Assembly (NCBI GenBank): GCA_007115705.1
Contig: QXEO01000216.1
Coordinates: 1,133,172 to 1,197,171 of the forward strand
Direction: 5' to 3'
Length of the DNA: 64,000 bases
Source of the DNA: Dactylis glomerata
Taxonomy: Eukaryota; Streptophyta; Magnoliopsida; Poales; Poaceae
Part shown: positions 1-10,582 of the stretch, in pieces
How the letters are laid out: each line of letters starts with the position of its first letter
How positions within the stretch are numbered: the stretch's first letter is position 1
The notes under the pieces: model-generated
Told to the model about the DNA's origin: nothing
The model's database searches: none
The model's input: the letters and a program-made list of their open reading frames with translations, nothing else
Made by a program: the position numbers and the translations under genes

Positions 1-2
1 AA

Positions 3-157
3 GTGGTTGACAACATATCAAAACCACTTATGTTATACTGTGATAATGAACCCACGGTTTTCCATACGAGTAACAAGTCAAGTGCTGCTGCCAAGCACAT
101 TAACATTAAGTATTATGTTGTAAAAAATAGAATCCATGGTCATACAATAATGTTAAG
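3..157 (+). pseudogene. Copia RNase H C-terminal fragment
   Basis: The reading frame from base 3 contains LYCDNEPTVFHTSN followed by KHINIKYYVV, the conserved end of the Copia RNase H domain (the D of 'CDN' is a catalytic acidic residue, and the KHI-x-x-KYY block is typical). The frame is cut by an inverted duplication from 158 on. What follows in frame is the reverse complement of the same segment and not protein sequence. No start is visible because the gene begins outside the window. Confidence 0.85.
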
Positions 158-226
158 CCATGGATTCTATTTTTTACAACATAATACTTAATGTTAATGT
201 GCTTGGCAGCAGCACTTGACTTGTTA
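71..226. repeat. Perfect 69-bp inverted duplication with 18-bp spacer
   Basis: Bases 71-139 are repeated as an exact reverse complement at 158-226, with no mismatch over 69 bp. The spacer 140-157 plus two arm bases (GGTCATACAATAATGTTAA, 138-156) is repeated directly at 227-245, just before the LINE begins. The arms are Copia RNase H coding sequence. The arrangement arm, spacer, inverted arm, spacer copy is what a template switch during DNA repair or synthesis leaves. Perfect identity suggests it is young or made at the time of the LINE insertion. Confidence 0.93.
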
Positions 227-1686
227 GGTCATACAATAATGTTAACGGTTACAAATATATTATAAAAAACACCACTGAATAAAGACATGACGGTTCGCCT
301 GTCTGAGAGCGGCGGAGGCGAGCAAGAGGGCGGCGGAAGAACGTCGCCTGAAATTGATGGAAGATCGCTGAGAGTGAGTCAAATCAATCAAAGCCACGCC
401 CCTTCATCCTACACACCAACCACCTACCAGCCAGATTTCCTCCCAACAAAGATGAGAGAGAGATTGAGAGAGCTAGTCCTACGAGCCAAAAATCCCCAAA
501 AAATCCTAAACAAATCCGAATCAGATCCGCTGGAATCCTTGAGCAGAAGCAATCGAGCCTTGAAGATAAAAGAGAGGAAACAATCGATCACTGTCTCACA
601 GAGACTGCATCACATGGTTCGTCTGCGCAGGCCAACGGGCGGAAGGCCATGGAAGTTTTGGTTCCCCAGCCTTCAAGTGCTATCAAGAAGGGCGATGAAG
701 CCCCGTGGTTCATCCCCTCAGCCAATTCAGTGGGGGGTTTACCCAGTCATCCCAACGGGAAGGCGAGAATCGAGGGATTGATGGGAGACAACGACTCTGG
801 GAAATCTCTGGAGCCAAATTACTATGCGCGTCAATGCGAATTGAAGACTAAATTTGAACAAAGGAGGAATCAGCGGACTCCAGACCCAGGAGGGGGCTAT
901 ATATATCCACGGAATTTGGACACAAAGCAGCAAATCATTCAGTCACAAAGGTACCCAGATCACCTATCCTACTCTCTTCATTCACAAGCCATGGCTGAGG
1001 AGGGAGGTGGCGTCGCTCCTGTGCTTGGAGGAGCGGAAGGAAGAGGAAAAGCAATGATGGTAGTGCACAGTGCCAGCGACCCTGAGGGCTCATCCCGTTG
1101 TCGCTGCGGGAAAGAGCTTGTGAGGGAGTTGGGCACAACAAAAGAGAAGAAAGGCAATAGTGGTGAACATGGGGAAGGCAAAAGGTGTGATGAAGGCTAG
1201 GTTCTTGACGGTGGGCATCTTCCTATCAGTGCTCGCCGTCAGCTCCAAACAACTGGTGGAGTCCATGAAGAGAATCTGGAAGATATGAGGATTCCTGGAC
1301 GTGTGTCCACTCGAAGGGAGGCGCTTCGTGCTCGAGTTCACCGAGGAGGGTGACTTCATCCATGTCACGCGTGGCGGCCCCTGGCGGTACAGGGATGACA
1401 CTGTACTGATCGAGCCACTAATGGAGGGAGAAGACCCAGAAGCAGTGATGTTTAGTTCAGTGCCGATCTGGGCTCAATTCAAAGATATCCCGTTCTACCT
1501 CTTGACCAAGAAGCTTGCCAGAGATTTGGGTAAGAACCTTGGTGAGTTGGTGTGCATTGACAATAATTCTAGAGGCAATATGTCTAAAAAAATCATCAGG
1601 GCGAGGGTGCGTCTGCCCCTCAACCAACCGCTCTTGAGGTGGAGGACAATAATGGACAAGATCACGAACGAGGAGGTGGTCGTCTC

Positions 1687-3312
1687 TGATACGTCTCTAA
1701 CATATCCATAATTTTTGATGCTCCATGCTTGTTTTTACACCATTTGCTTAGTGTTTCGTTACACTTCGTGGCATTTTTATGCATTTTCCGGAACTAACCT
1801 ATTAACGAGATGCCATAGTGTCAGTTCCATGTTTTCTGTTGTTTTTGTGTTTCAGAAATGTTACACAGAAAATATTCTCGGAATTGGACGAAACAAAAGC
1901 CAGACATCCAGATATTTAAAGGATCTTCCAGAAGACCGAAGAGGAGACGGAGCCGAGCCAGAGGGCGGCCACACCATAGGGCGGCGCGGCCTAGGGCTGG
2001 CCCGCGCCCCTGGTGGTGTGGGCCCCCTGGTCCACCTCTGACGCTGCCCCTTCGCCTATAAAGACCCCCCGACGGGAAAAACCTAAATACCCGATCACTT
2101 TTCCAGAAACACATCGCGATCCGCCGCCGTCGTCGACCCGAGATCGGGAGGGTCCAGAAGCTCTTCCCGGCACCCTGCCGGAGAGGGGAATCGCCACCGA
2201 AGGTCTTCTTCATCGCCATGCTTGCCTCCGGCGCGATGAGTGAGTAGTCTACCTTGGACTATGGGTCCATAGCAGTAGCTAGATGGTTGTCTTCTCCACC
2301 ATGTGCTTCATGTTTAGATCTCGTGAGCTGCTTTACATGATCGAGACTACCTTTATCTAATTCTACATGTTGTGTTTGTTGGGATCCGATGAATATTGGT
2401 GTTATGATTGAGTTGATGTGCTGAATTTTATCTTATGTTATCTCTATGTTCTTTATGATCTTGCATGCTCTCCGTTGTTAGTAGCTATCTTGGCCGAGTA
2501 GTTGCTAGTGACTCCAAGAGGGGGTATTTATGCTCGATAGTGGGTTCATGCCTCTATTTAATCTGGGGGAGTGACAGAAACCTCTAAGGTTGTAGATGTG
2601 CTGTTGCTACTAGGGGGAAAACAACATTCATATGCTCGAGGGCATATGCTTTGTTTACATTACACACTTTGCTTAATGCAATTATCTGTTGTTCGCAACT
2701 TAATACTTGTGGAGTTCTCGGATTGATTCGCCACGAGTGGATTATTAGTCATAGATGCAGTTGGATGGCGGTCTATGTATCTTGTTGTAATGCCCAGAGT
2801 AAATCTCATAGTGATCCTCTCGACATGCACGTTGTCTTTATTCTATCAATTGCCCAACTGTAATTTGTTTACCCAGCATGTGTTATTTTATCTTATGGAG
2901 AGACACCACTAGTGAACTGTGGACCCCGGTCCTATTCCCATTATATTGCTATCACTTGTTTACTTTACTCGCATACTATTACTATTTTCCACTCGATACG
3001 CTCATTCCTTTGTTTCAAGCAAACCGGTGAGATTGACAACCTCATCGTAAGTTGGGAACAAAGTATTTGGTTGTATTGTGTGCAGGTTCCACGTTGCTAC
3101 TAGTTGAAGACACGCTAACTCGTTATATCATTAACGGCGCCCTTGTTGGAGTGTTAGTAGGCTAGTCAGCATCACCTTCAGGAGTTTGACTTTTTCCTGG
3201 ACGATAAAACCTTGGTTTCTTACTGAGGGAAAACTGCTACTTTACTCATCATACCTTCCTCTTGGGGTTCCCAACTGGACGGTGATTCACATCAACCGTA
3301 CCGCAACAAGCA
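1687..3312 (+). repeat. Gypsy A 5' LTR
   Basis: 1626 bp, starting TG and ending CA, repeated at 17335-18977. The LTR holds the element's promoter (TATAAA at 2057) and probably transcript start. ORFs seen inside it in all frames are not conserved as proteins between the two LTRs, so I treat them as noncoding. Confidence 0.93.
2057..2062 (+). promoter_or_regulatory. Probable TATA box of gypsy A LTR
   Basis: TATAAA in CTTCGCCTATAAAGACCCC, about 370 bp into the LTR and after a GC-rich block. The same sequence is present in the 3' LTR near 17706. Location is typical of an LTR core promoter; no transcript data. Confidence 0.55.
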
Positions 3313-3321
3313 ACAATTTTC

Positions 3322-3334
3322 TGGCGCCGTTGCC
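3322..3334 (+). other. Gypsy A primer-binding-type site
   Basis: TGGCGCCGTTGCC lies about 10 bp downstream of the 5' LTR end, the usual place for the tRNA primer-binding site. Its TGGCGCC core is common in grass gypsy elements. The exact tRNA was not determined. Confidence 0.6.
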
Positions 3335-3497
3335 AGGGAAAAAGAAGACTTATGCAAGGGGAGTTTCGCACGCACATCCTTTACTTTGTTTTAAGTTTTG
3401 CTTTACTTTATTTTTACTTGCATTGTTTTATCAAAAACCCAAAAAAAATAGTATCCTTGATAGTTGTTTTTACTTGTCTGCTTTTAGTTTTGCTAGA

Positions 3498-5561
3498 ATG
3501 GCTACTCCTGAGAACACCAAGTTGTGTGATTTTACTAGCATTAATAATAGTGATTTTATCCGCACTCCTATTGCGCCACCTGCTCCTGCTGCAAATTTTT
3601 ATGAGATTAAGCCTGCTTTGTTGAACCTTGTTATGAAAGAGCAATTTTCTGGTGCTAGTACTGATGATGCTGCAGCTCATCTCAACAATTTTGTTGAGCT
3701 ATGTGAGATGCAAAAGTATGAGAATGTTGATGGTGATATTATTAAGCTTAAGTTGTTTCCTTTTTCTTTGAGAGGAAAAGCTAAGGATTGGTTGCTGTCT
3801 TTGCCTAAAAATAGTATTGATTCATGGGCTAAGTGTAAGGATGCTTTTATTGGTAGATACTATCCTCCTGCTAAGATTATAGCTTTGTGTAGCAATATTA
3901 TGAAGTTTAGTCAGTTTGATAATGAACATGTTGCTCAAGCTTGGGAAAGAATGAAATCTATGATAAAGAATTGTCCCACTCATGGACTGACTACTTGGAT
4001 GATTGTCCAAACTTTTTATGCAGGACTGAATTTTTCTTCAAGGAACCTACTTGATTCAGCTGCTGGAGGCACTTTTATGTCCCTTACCTTGGGCACCGCA
4101 ACAAAGCTTCTCGACAATATGATGGTAAATTACTCTGAATGGCACACCGAGAGAGCTCCACAAGGTAAGAAGGTAAATTCTGTTGAGTAAACCTCTTCCT
4201 TGAGTGATAAGATTGATGCTATTATGCTTATGCTTTCAAATGATAGGACTCATGTTGATCCTAATAATGTTTCTTTAGCCTCTTTAGTTGCTCAAGAAGA
4301 GCATGTTGATGTAAACTTCATTAGAAATAATAATTTTAACAACAATGCTTATAGGAACAATTTTGCTAGTAACAATTATAGGCCGTATCCTTCTACCCAT
4401 GGTAATGGTTATGGCAACTCTTATGGTAATTCCTCCAACAACACTAGGGCCGCGCCCTCCGAGCTTGAGGTAATGCTCAAGGACTTCATCGGTAAGCAAA
4501 ATGCTTTTAACAAGTCTGTTGAGGAAAAGTTAGGCAAAATTGATATTCTTGCTTCTAAAGTTGATAGCCTTGCTCATGATGTTGAACTTCTAAAATTAAA
4601 AGTGTTTCCTAATGATGTTAAAGAGAACAATCCTTTTGCCACTGCTAATGCTATCCAAGTTAGAATTGATGAAAATGTTAGGATGCTAGCAGAATTGCAT
4701 GCCAGGTGGGAAAGAGAAGATGAGATGGCTAGAAAGATGAAGGTATGTACCATTACTACCTCTAATGATGTTTTTCCAAATGCTAGAAATCCTTTTACTT
4801 TGATTGGTGTAGAGAAAACTCCCACTCCTTGTGTTAAAAAGCCCAAAACTGCCAAAACTTTTTCTCAAAAGAGTGCTGAAATATTTCGGAGTGTAGGAGA
4901 TGATAGCTCTATTTCCTTTAATGATTTTGATGTTGATGGCTGCAATATATCTGAAGTTATTTTGTTCTTGCAAAAGCTTGCTTTGACTCCCAATGCTAGT
5001 TCGTTAAATGTTGCTTTTACTAAGCATATTACCAATGCTCTCATGAAAATTAGGGATGAAAAGTTGAAGCAAAAAGCTTCTGTTCCCAAGAAGTTAGAAG
5101 ATGGTTGGGAACCCATCATTGATATGCATGTTAATGGTTTTGATTTCCATGCTTTATGTGATCTAGGTGCTAGTATTTCTATTATGCCTAGAAAGATTTA
5201 TGACATGCTTGATTTACCACCTCTTGAAAAGTGTTATTATGATGTTCCTATTGCTGATGTTGCTAAGAAGAAACCTTTGGGAAGAATTAATGATGTTCTT
5301 ATTGTGGTTAACAATAACCTTGTTCCCGTAGATTTTCTTGTCATGGATGTTGAATGCAATGCTTCATGTCCTATTATTTTGGGAAGACCCTTTCTTCGAA
5401 CTGTAGGTGCCATCATTGATATGAGGGAAGGCACCATCAAATATCAATTCCCACTCAAGAAAGGTATGGAATACTTCCCTAGAAAGAGGAAGAAATTACT
5501 TTTTGACTCTATTCTTAGAGCAAATTATGAGCTTGATGCTTCATCACTTGATATTACTTGA
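3498..5561 (+). pseudogene. Gypsy A gag-protease polyprotein, one nonsense codon
   Basis: From the ATG at 3498 (MATPENTKLCDFTS) the frame runs 688 codons to 5561 with one internal TAA at 4188-4190. The first third is a retrotransposon gag capsid region (LRGKAKDWLLSLP and WAKCKDAFIGRYYPP around residues 90-125). Next comes an Asn-rich linker (about 4320-4440), then a retropepsin-type protease with a DLGASISIMP active-site motif near 5160 and an ILGRPFL flap-like motif near 5380. An upstream in-frame ATG at 3186 lies inside the LTR and is unlikely to be used. Ending the ORF after protease is the normal condition for this element, not a truncation, because noncoding internal sequence follows directly. 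Confidence 0.88.
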
Positions 5562-8197
5562 TTCACACTTTCTGCGCCTAGCTCAAAGGCGTTAAAGAAA
5601 AGCACTCTTGGGAGATAAACCAATGTTTTTATATTCAGTTCTTTTCTTTTATTTGAGTCTTGGAAGTTATTACTACTGTAATGACCTCTCCTTATCATTT
5701 TTATTTCGTTTTTGTGCCAAGAGAAGCCTCTAATTTGAGCGAGGTAAGATTTGGGGATGTTGCTGTCCTAAAACAGTTTTCGGTGCTGCACTATAAAAAT
5801 TAGTGAAAATTCTCTGTAAATCTTTTGGACCTGCGATTTCTTGTGCATATGCCCCAGGTTATATCCAAACTTTCATTAGTTAAACACTTTTTGATTTGAG
5901 CAACAGAAAACCCTCTAAAAATTCGACCTTTGTCAGCTGTTCTGTTTTGACAGATTTCTGCCAATATTTGTGTTTGCCGCTTTATTGCTTTCTTTTTTAG
6001 TTCTTTTGATCACGGAACTTTTGGGGAAGTTTCTACAGTAGTATATACTTTATATGTGGTGGTTTTGAGTTGAAACCTGAAGCAAAAAGGGGTTGATTCT
6101 ATGTTATGCTTACACTAATGTTGCTAATCGATTTGTGTTTAGTTTTGTATGAAGGAAGTTTTCAAGTCTAGGGATCGGAGAATGATGAGATGAGTTGAAG
6201 AATGGACAAAAGCTCAAGCTTGGGGATGCCCATGTCACCCCAAGAAATATCTAAGAAGTACAAGCGTCAAAGCTTGGGGATGCCCCCGAGGCACCCCTTC
6301 TTCATCGGCAAAAATCAGGTCACCTTTCAATACGCTATATTTTGATTGCTTCATGCATTATGTGTTTTTCTTGGAGCGTCAGTTGTTTTTAGTTTTCAGT
6401 TTTGTTTAGTTTTGTTTGCTGCAATAAATGGTTGGACCCCAACAAATTCCTTTTGGAGAAGTTGCCTTGCTTTTCATTTGCCAAGAACACTCGTTGAGCG
6501 ATAAGAGTGAAAAACAAATTTCCACGAGTGTTCTCTTTTTCTAGAACTGCGTTTAGCTTTCGATTTTCGCCTTGATTTGTGTTCAGATCTTGTTATATCT
6601 TTTCATCAAGGTGTATTTTTGACTCTGGTCTATATTGGTTTTCATCAAAAGAGTTGGTTATAAAAGGTCTGAATGGTGTTGGAAAAGAGAAAAAGCTTTA
6701 TGCAAAAAAGTGGTACAAGAAGGAGCTTGTGTAGACTGCGTCCTAGGCTTTTGGATGCCCTGCTTGATGTCTTTTTGATAGCATGCTTAGTGGTTTTGCT
6801 GTAGCATGACTTGTCTCAAATAACTGAGATTGCTTAATGAGCCTTTGAAAAAATCATGCGTTGTTTTAATTATTTGGAAGCATTATTTTGGTTTTCTCCT
6901 TGATGCTTTATTTGGGTTGACTTGGCGCATGCTCACACATGTTAGACTCATACAAAGTCGCCATTGCCTCTATGATCATTTAGTTTTTGACTTTTGATGC
7001 CATCTTATGCTTCTTTTAATGTCGCTTTGCATGATTATGGCCGTTATTGCTCTCTTAGTTGGTCGCTCCCAGTCTTTTGCTAGCCCTCACCTTGTACTGA
7101 GTATGAGCTCTACTCGTGCATCCAACTCCTAAAAACCAAGTTGTTCCAAAGTGTCCACCATACATACCTATTAGCAATTTGCTATTCCAAAGTACATTTG
7201 ACTTGCTTTTATCTATCCTTCAAATTAAACTCTTTTTGGTGTTATGTGAAAATTGGTCAGTAAAGCTCTCACGAACCGGATGGCACACTTTACTTTTCTC
7301 GTTTTAAAATTTTGACATTGTGGTCTCTTATGTTGAGTTGTTATGCTTGCAAGTTGTAAGTTGGGAATTAGCCCAGCCATGCCGTCATGGGGCAAGCTTT
7401 CAACATTGCACTATCTTTCATTTGAGTTGATATCGTGATCTTTTGTTTATGGATACTCGCAATGTGAAATAAGTTGGGAATCTTGCGGGATCATGGAGTT
7501 TTTATATATGTTAGGGAAACGCCTGGGCCGCTAATCTAAGCCATGCATAATTCATGGTGGAAATTTACAGCATGCCCATAGTGAACATTCGACGACGCAT
7601 CTCGCAATAAAAAGCTATACCAATGGTAAATAAAAGAGATGTCGAGGTGTTCATTGTATGTTTGTCCTGTCATTTTGATGTGGGCTTGTTCCATGTCATC
7701 GGGCACGGAGGTACCCCGTTGGCGGTTCTCGATGATACACATATATTTACAATGACAAGAGCTTGCTTGGGACTCTAATTCGAGTAGCATGAGGTTTGGG
7801 TATTCGTATTCACGGGACACGAGGTTTTCAACTTATGATTTGTCAAGCATATGCAGCATAAGTGTTCTCGCATTAACTTTAACCATTCAAGATGCTTATG
7901 ATGGGGGCAATGAGAGCTCAAAGCCGGTAAGTACCATAATTTTTGAAGGTTTATAAAACTTGCAATCACTGCTTCCCTCCGCGAAGGGCCTTTCTTTTAC
8001 TTTTATGTTGAGTCACCACCTTCTATCTTTATGCACCATTAAGAGAGCATAGTAGTCATTCTGAGTATAATGTGCATTGTCCCAAAGTTTTCATTGATTA
8101 ATTCATATTGTTGGTTTCACTTGTTCTTAAATTACTTGTATCTAGTCGCCCTCTTAAACTTGAAGGTGTCCTATGCATTTATGTTTTGCTCTCTCAT
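5562..8197 (+). other. Gypsy A noncoding internal region (left of gypsy B)
   Basis: No protein domain in any frame. It contains two internal copies of the element's polypurine-tract motif (6216-6230 and 6269-6284) and an imperfectly spaced inverted repeat GAACACTCGT / ACGAGTGTTC at about 6485-6537. Its last bases, CTCAT at 8193-8197, are the left copy of the gypsy B duplication. Short ORFs here (for example 7116-7307 and 7536-7820) show no family signature. Confidence 0.7.
6216..6284 (+). repeat. Two internal polypurine-tract-like motifs of gypsy A
   Basis: AAGCTTGGGGATGCC occurs at 6216-6230 and AAAGCTTGGGGATGCC at 6269-6284. The real polypurine tract, AAGCTTGGGGATGC, abuts the 3' LTR at 17321-17334. 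Fourteen identical bases in three places within one element is unlikely by chance. Confidence 0.8.
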
Positions 8198-8531
8198 TGA
8201 CGAGGGTTAACTCGACAAATGTCCTAAATGAAGGACTTAGGATCGGGGAGATAGGGCGTCGGATGAACTCGAAGGTAAAGTTAGTCGAAATAGGTGTGTG
8301 TCGAAAGTAAACTTAGGTGTTCAACCTAGCTTGCTTTCAATCTGCTCCACATCGTCCCCTCCTGGCCCCTATATATAGATGGCCAGGTCTCGAGGATCGG
8401 GTAGGGTCCGATACAGATTACAATATCGACATACGGTAAGAACTCGTATTCGACTATCATTACAATTGGGCCTAGCTTAACGGGCCTCAGGGGTACTCAA
8501 CTAATGGGCTCTATTAACTATACCCTTGTCA
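8198..8531 (-). repeat. Gypsy B 3' LTR
   Basis: 334 bp, TG...CA on either strand, matching 16707-17040 with six transitions. On the minus strand it has a TATATATA stretch (plus strand CCTATATATAGAT near 8370), a likely TATA box. It is followed on the plus side by CAGGGG-type polypurine sequence (minus-strand CTCAGGGGCTAC). Confidence 0.93.
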
Positions 8532-9420
8532 GTAGCCCCTGAGATTCTATCAGAATTGTAGATTTGGGTTGAATCTCTAATCTTCAAATCTTCGACTTGA
8601 TCAATTCTTCAACTTCTTCTTATCTTCAAATCTTCGACTTGGTCTTTCGACTTATGTTCATGATAATTTGCTCGCAAGGGGTCTTGATGAACAAGCCTGA
8701 CAACTCTGACGGATCAAGAGGTCAGTTAACTGTCGGAACAGATACTTGTCACCTACTTCAAATTCAATCCCCTTGGACTTGAATTCGGGATACCGGTCAA
8801 ACCCACTCTTTTGCCGCATTTAGGACTTACAAAGAATGAATCCCAGTGATTCTCAGGGTACCCAGTGCGTCCACCAGGATTTTCTTCGCGTCGTAGACAC
8901 GGATACATACCAGCAGAGCGCATCCATGTGCATATACCAGGCCACATAGGACGGATCCCGGGGTCTTACCTTCGTGATAAATCACGGCATTCGAGTTTCG
9001 TTGCGATAACGCAACTCGAGAATCTATTGTCGCACCCAAGTTTTTGACTGATAAAATCAAAGAATTTCGGATTTTAATTTAACTTCTTCGCTCCCGATGG
9101 GAGTAATCTCTTTGTATTTTGTCGACTACGCAGTTGAAGCTTGCATGACAATCTTTCTTCATCTGCACTAGTGATTATCTCATCCTCTATCGGGTGCGCG
9201 CTCAGCGCTCCCGATGGGAGTAGCCCCCGAGGCTATGCTTGAATACTTGTAATCGAGCATAGGCTCAAAATTTAATTCCTTTTTCCCTGTTGACTTCTCC
9301 TGTTTGCAAGCCCCCGAGTCCAAGTCGAGGTTTTCATGTCGTGCGACCACAGTCTCCTCTTCTTGTTTTTTTTCCTCTTTGGTATTATCGTCTGCTGTGT
9401 GCAGAATTTAACTCCTGTTG
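8532..9420 (-). other. Gypsy B 3' noncoding region with polypurine-like and hairpin repeats
   Basis: Upstream (in element sense) of the 3' LTR. No protein is recognised. On the minus strand it holds the true polypurine tract next to 8531 and further CTCGGGGGCT motifs (plus-strand AGCCCCCGAG at about 9228 and 9308). It also has two copies of the hairpin CTCCC-GAT-GGGAG (about 9089 and 9207). Both feature types recur at matching places in gypsy C. Confidence 0.7.
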
Positions 9421-9425
9421 TAAAA

Positions 9426-9581
9426 TATGTTTACGGGCCTTGCTTTAGCACGGGGGCCCGATAATACGTGCTTATAAATAAAGCACCTTCTGGCAAGGGT
9501 AAAAACCCTAATCAGATTCTTCCTCCGCCGCATCATCTTCTCTGTCTCATCTAGGGTTTTCTAGCCTTTTCCCTTGTCCAC
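9426..9581 (+). promoter_or_regulatory. Promoter and 5' leader of antisense B3 gene (gypsy B)
   Basis: The TATA box TATAAATA is at 9473-9480, about 109 bp before the ATG. Downstream are a telo-box AAACCCTAA (9503-9511) and TCTAGGGTTT (9550-9559) within a pyrimidine-rich leader. Telo-boxes near transcript starts are known from plant ribosomal-protein and other growth-related genes. The whole block is conserved in gypsy C at 42926-43064, which argues for function. It points away from the 3' LTR and against the element's own transcription. Confidence 0.72.
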
Positions 9582-10160
9582 ATGGCGGACGTAGATGGTT
9601 CTCGTCTGAACCTTGGTTCTCCGGTGGCGCCGCGAGGTCGGGGTCGCCCTCGTGGAAGCAAGAACAAGAACAACACAACTCCGGCCACCGCAGGAGCGTC
9701 ATCAGCCGCTCCGATGAAGCGTCGTCCCGGCCGCCCACCTGGTAGCAAAAACAAGCCCAAGGTGACTGGCGTTGCCCCAGGTCCGAGCGCTCCTCCTCCT
9801 GCTGCTCCTGCTGTTCTTCCCAGGGTCTTCTCTTTCTTCTGCATTGCCATGGCGCAGTGCCGCGAGATTCAGCGTCTGCCACTGAATTTCACAAAGTTCA
9901 TGGATGGGCGTGAACTGCGAGAAGCGGTTCTTCGCGAGCAATCTGGCAGCAGGACTCCGTATGAAGTGGAGGTTTGGTATGATGGCAACGGCGAATAGTA
10001 CTTTAAGGGTGGCTGGTCGCAGTTTGCAGAAGACCACGACATCCACCAGGGCTTCTTCACGGCCTTCGACTTCCACATCGGCACGTCGAAGTTCGACGTG
10101 AAGATCTATGACGGCACCCAATGCCAGAAGAAGTATGAAGCTGAAGTCCACTTCCACTAG
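9582..10160 (+). pseudogene. Antisense accessory gene of gypsy B: AT-hook plus B3-like DNA-binding protein
   Basis: Single exon of 193 codons from ATG 9582 to TAG 10158-10160, with one internal TAG at codon 139 (9996-9998). The N-terminus has two AT-hook-type segments, RGRGRPRGSKNK (about residues 18-29) and KRRPGRPPGSKNK (about 46-58), joined by an Ala/Pro/Ser linker. From about residue 97 there is a B3-like fold pattern: LPLNFTKF, VEVWYDG, FKGGWSQFAEDH, FDFHIGTSKFDVKIYDGTQC. The gene lies opposite to pol, between integrase and the 3' LTR, with its own promoter. The gypsy C copy has CAA where the stop lies, so the lesion is a likely CAG to TAG change. B3 assignment is by pattern, not by search. 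Confidence 0.75.
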
Positions 10161-10582
10161 GATCTGTTTTTAATGTAATTTCATTTGATAATGTCCTTGC
10201 TGCCATGTTATCTGCAATGAATACTCGTACTCTGTTTTGATGTTTTTACTAGTACCATGAAAACAAGTCACTTGTTCTGAGGTATGCTTGAGATATATCG
10301 GGTTCTTTTATGAACCAATTGGCATGAAGAATATCGGGTTCTTTTGTGAACCAAATTGTTTGAGTATTATCGGGTTGTCTGCACAACCTTTATAATGAAG
10401 AAAGAAGGTCTCCATGTCGCGATAGAAATTTCGTTCATACGACCCGAGGGTTGAAGCCCCCGAGCGGAGAAAGGAAAATACTTGTACAATTTGTCGAGTT
10501 CAACCCAAAGAACCCGACCTATGGCCTCGTGTTCTGGGTTCAGAAGGGTAAACTCAAGTTTAATTGCACCACTAGATGTAGT
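10161..10582. other. Convergent 3' region between antisense gene and integrase, with hairpins
   Basis: No gene. Three short hairpins begin with ATCGGGTT: GGTTCTTTTATGAACC (ending 10316), GGTTCTTTTGTGAACC (10337-10352) and GGTTGTCTGCACAACC (10373-10388). Gypsy C has two such hairpins at 43754-43767 and 43792-43805, in the same place between the two convergent coding regions. They may help end or process transcripts. Confidence 0.6.

Noticed and set aside
1821..2219. 132-residue minus ORF in gypsy A LTR, also at 17442-17867
   Set aside because: Lies over the LTR core promoter, and the peptides differ by frame changes between the two LTRs.
7116..7969. Short ORFs in the gypsy A interior
   Set aside because: No domain, and they overlap one another in different frames within a known noncoding internal region.
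9547..10157. Minus-strand ORFs opposite the B3 gene
   Set aside because: Shadows of the plus-strand gene; the conserved motifs and promoter are on the plus strand, and gypsy C keeps the plus-strand reading.
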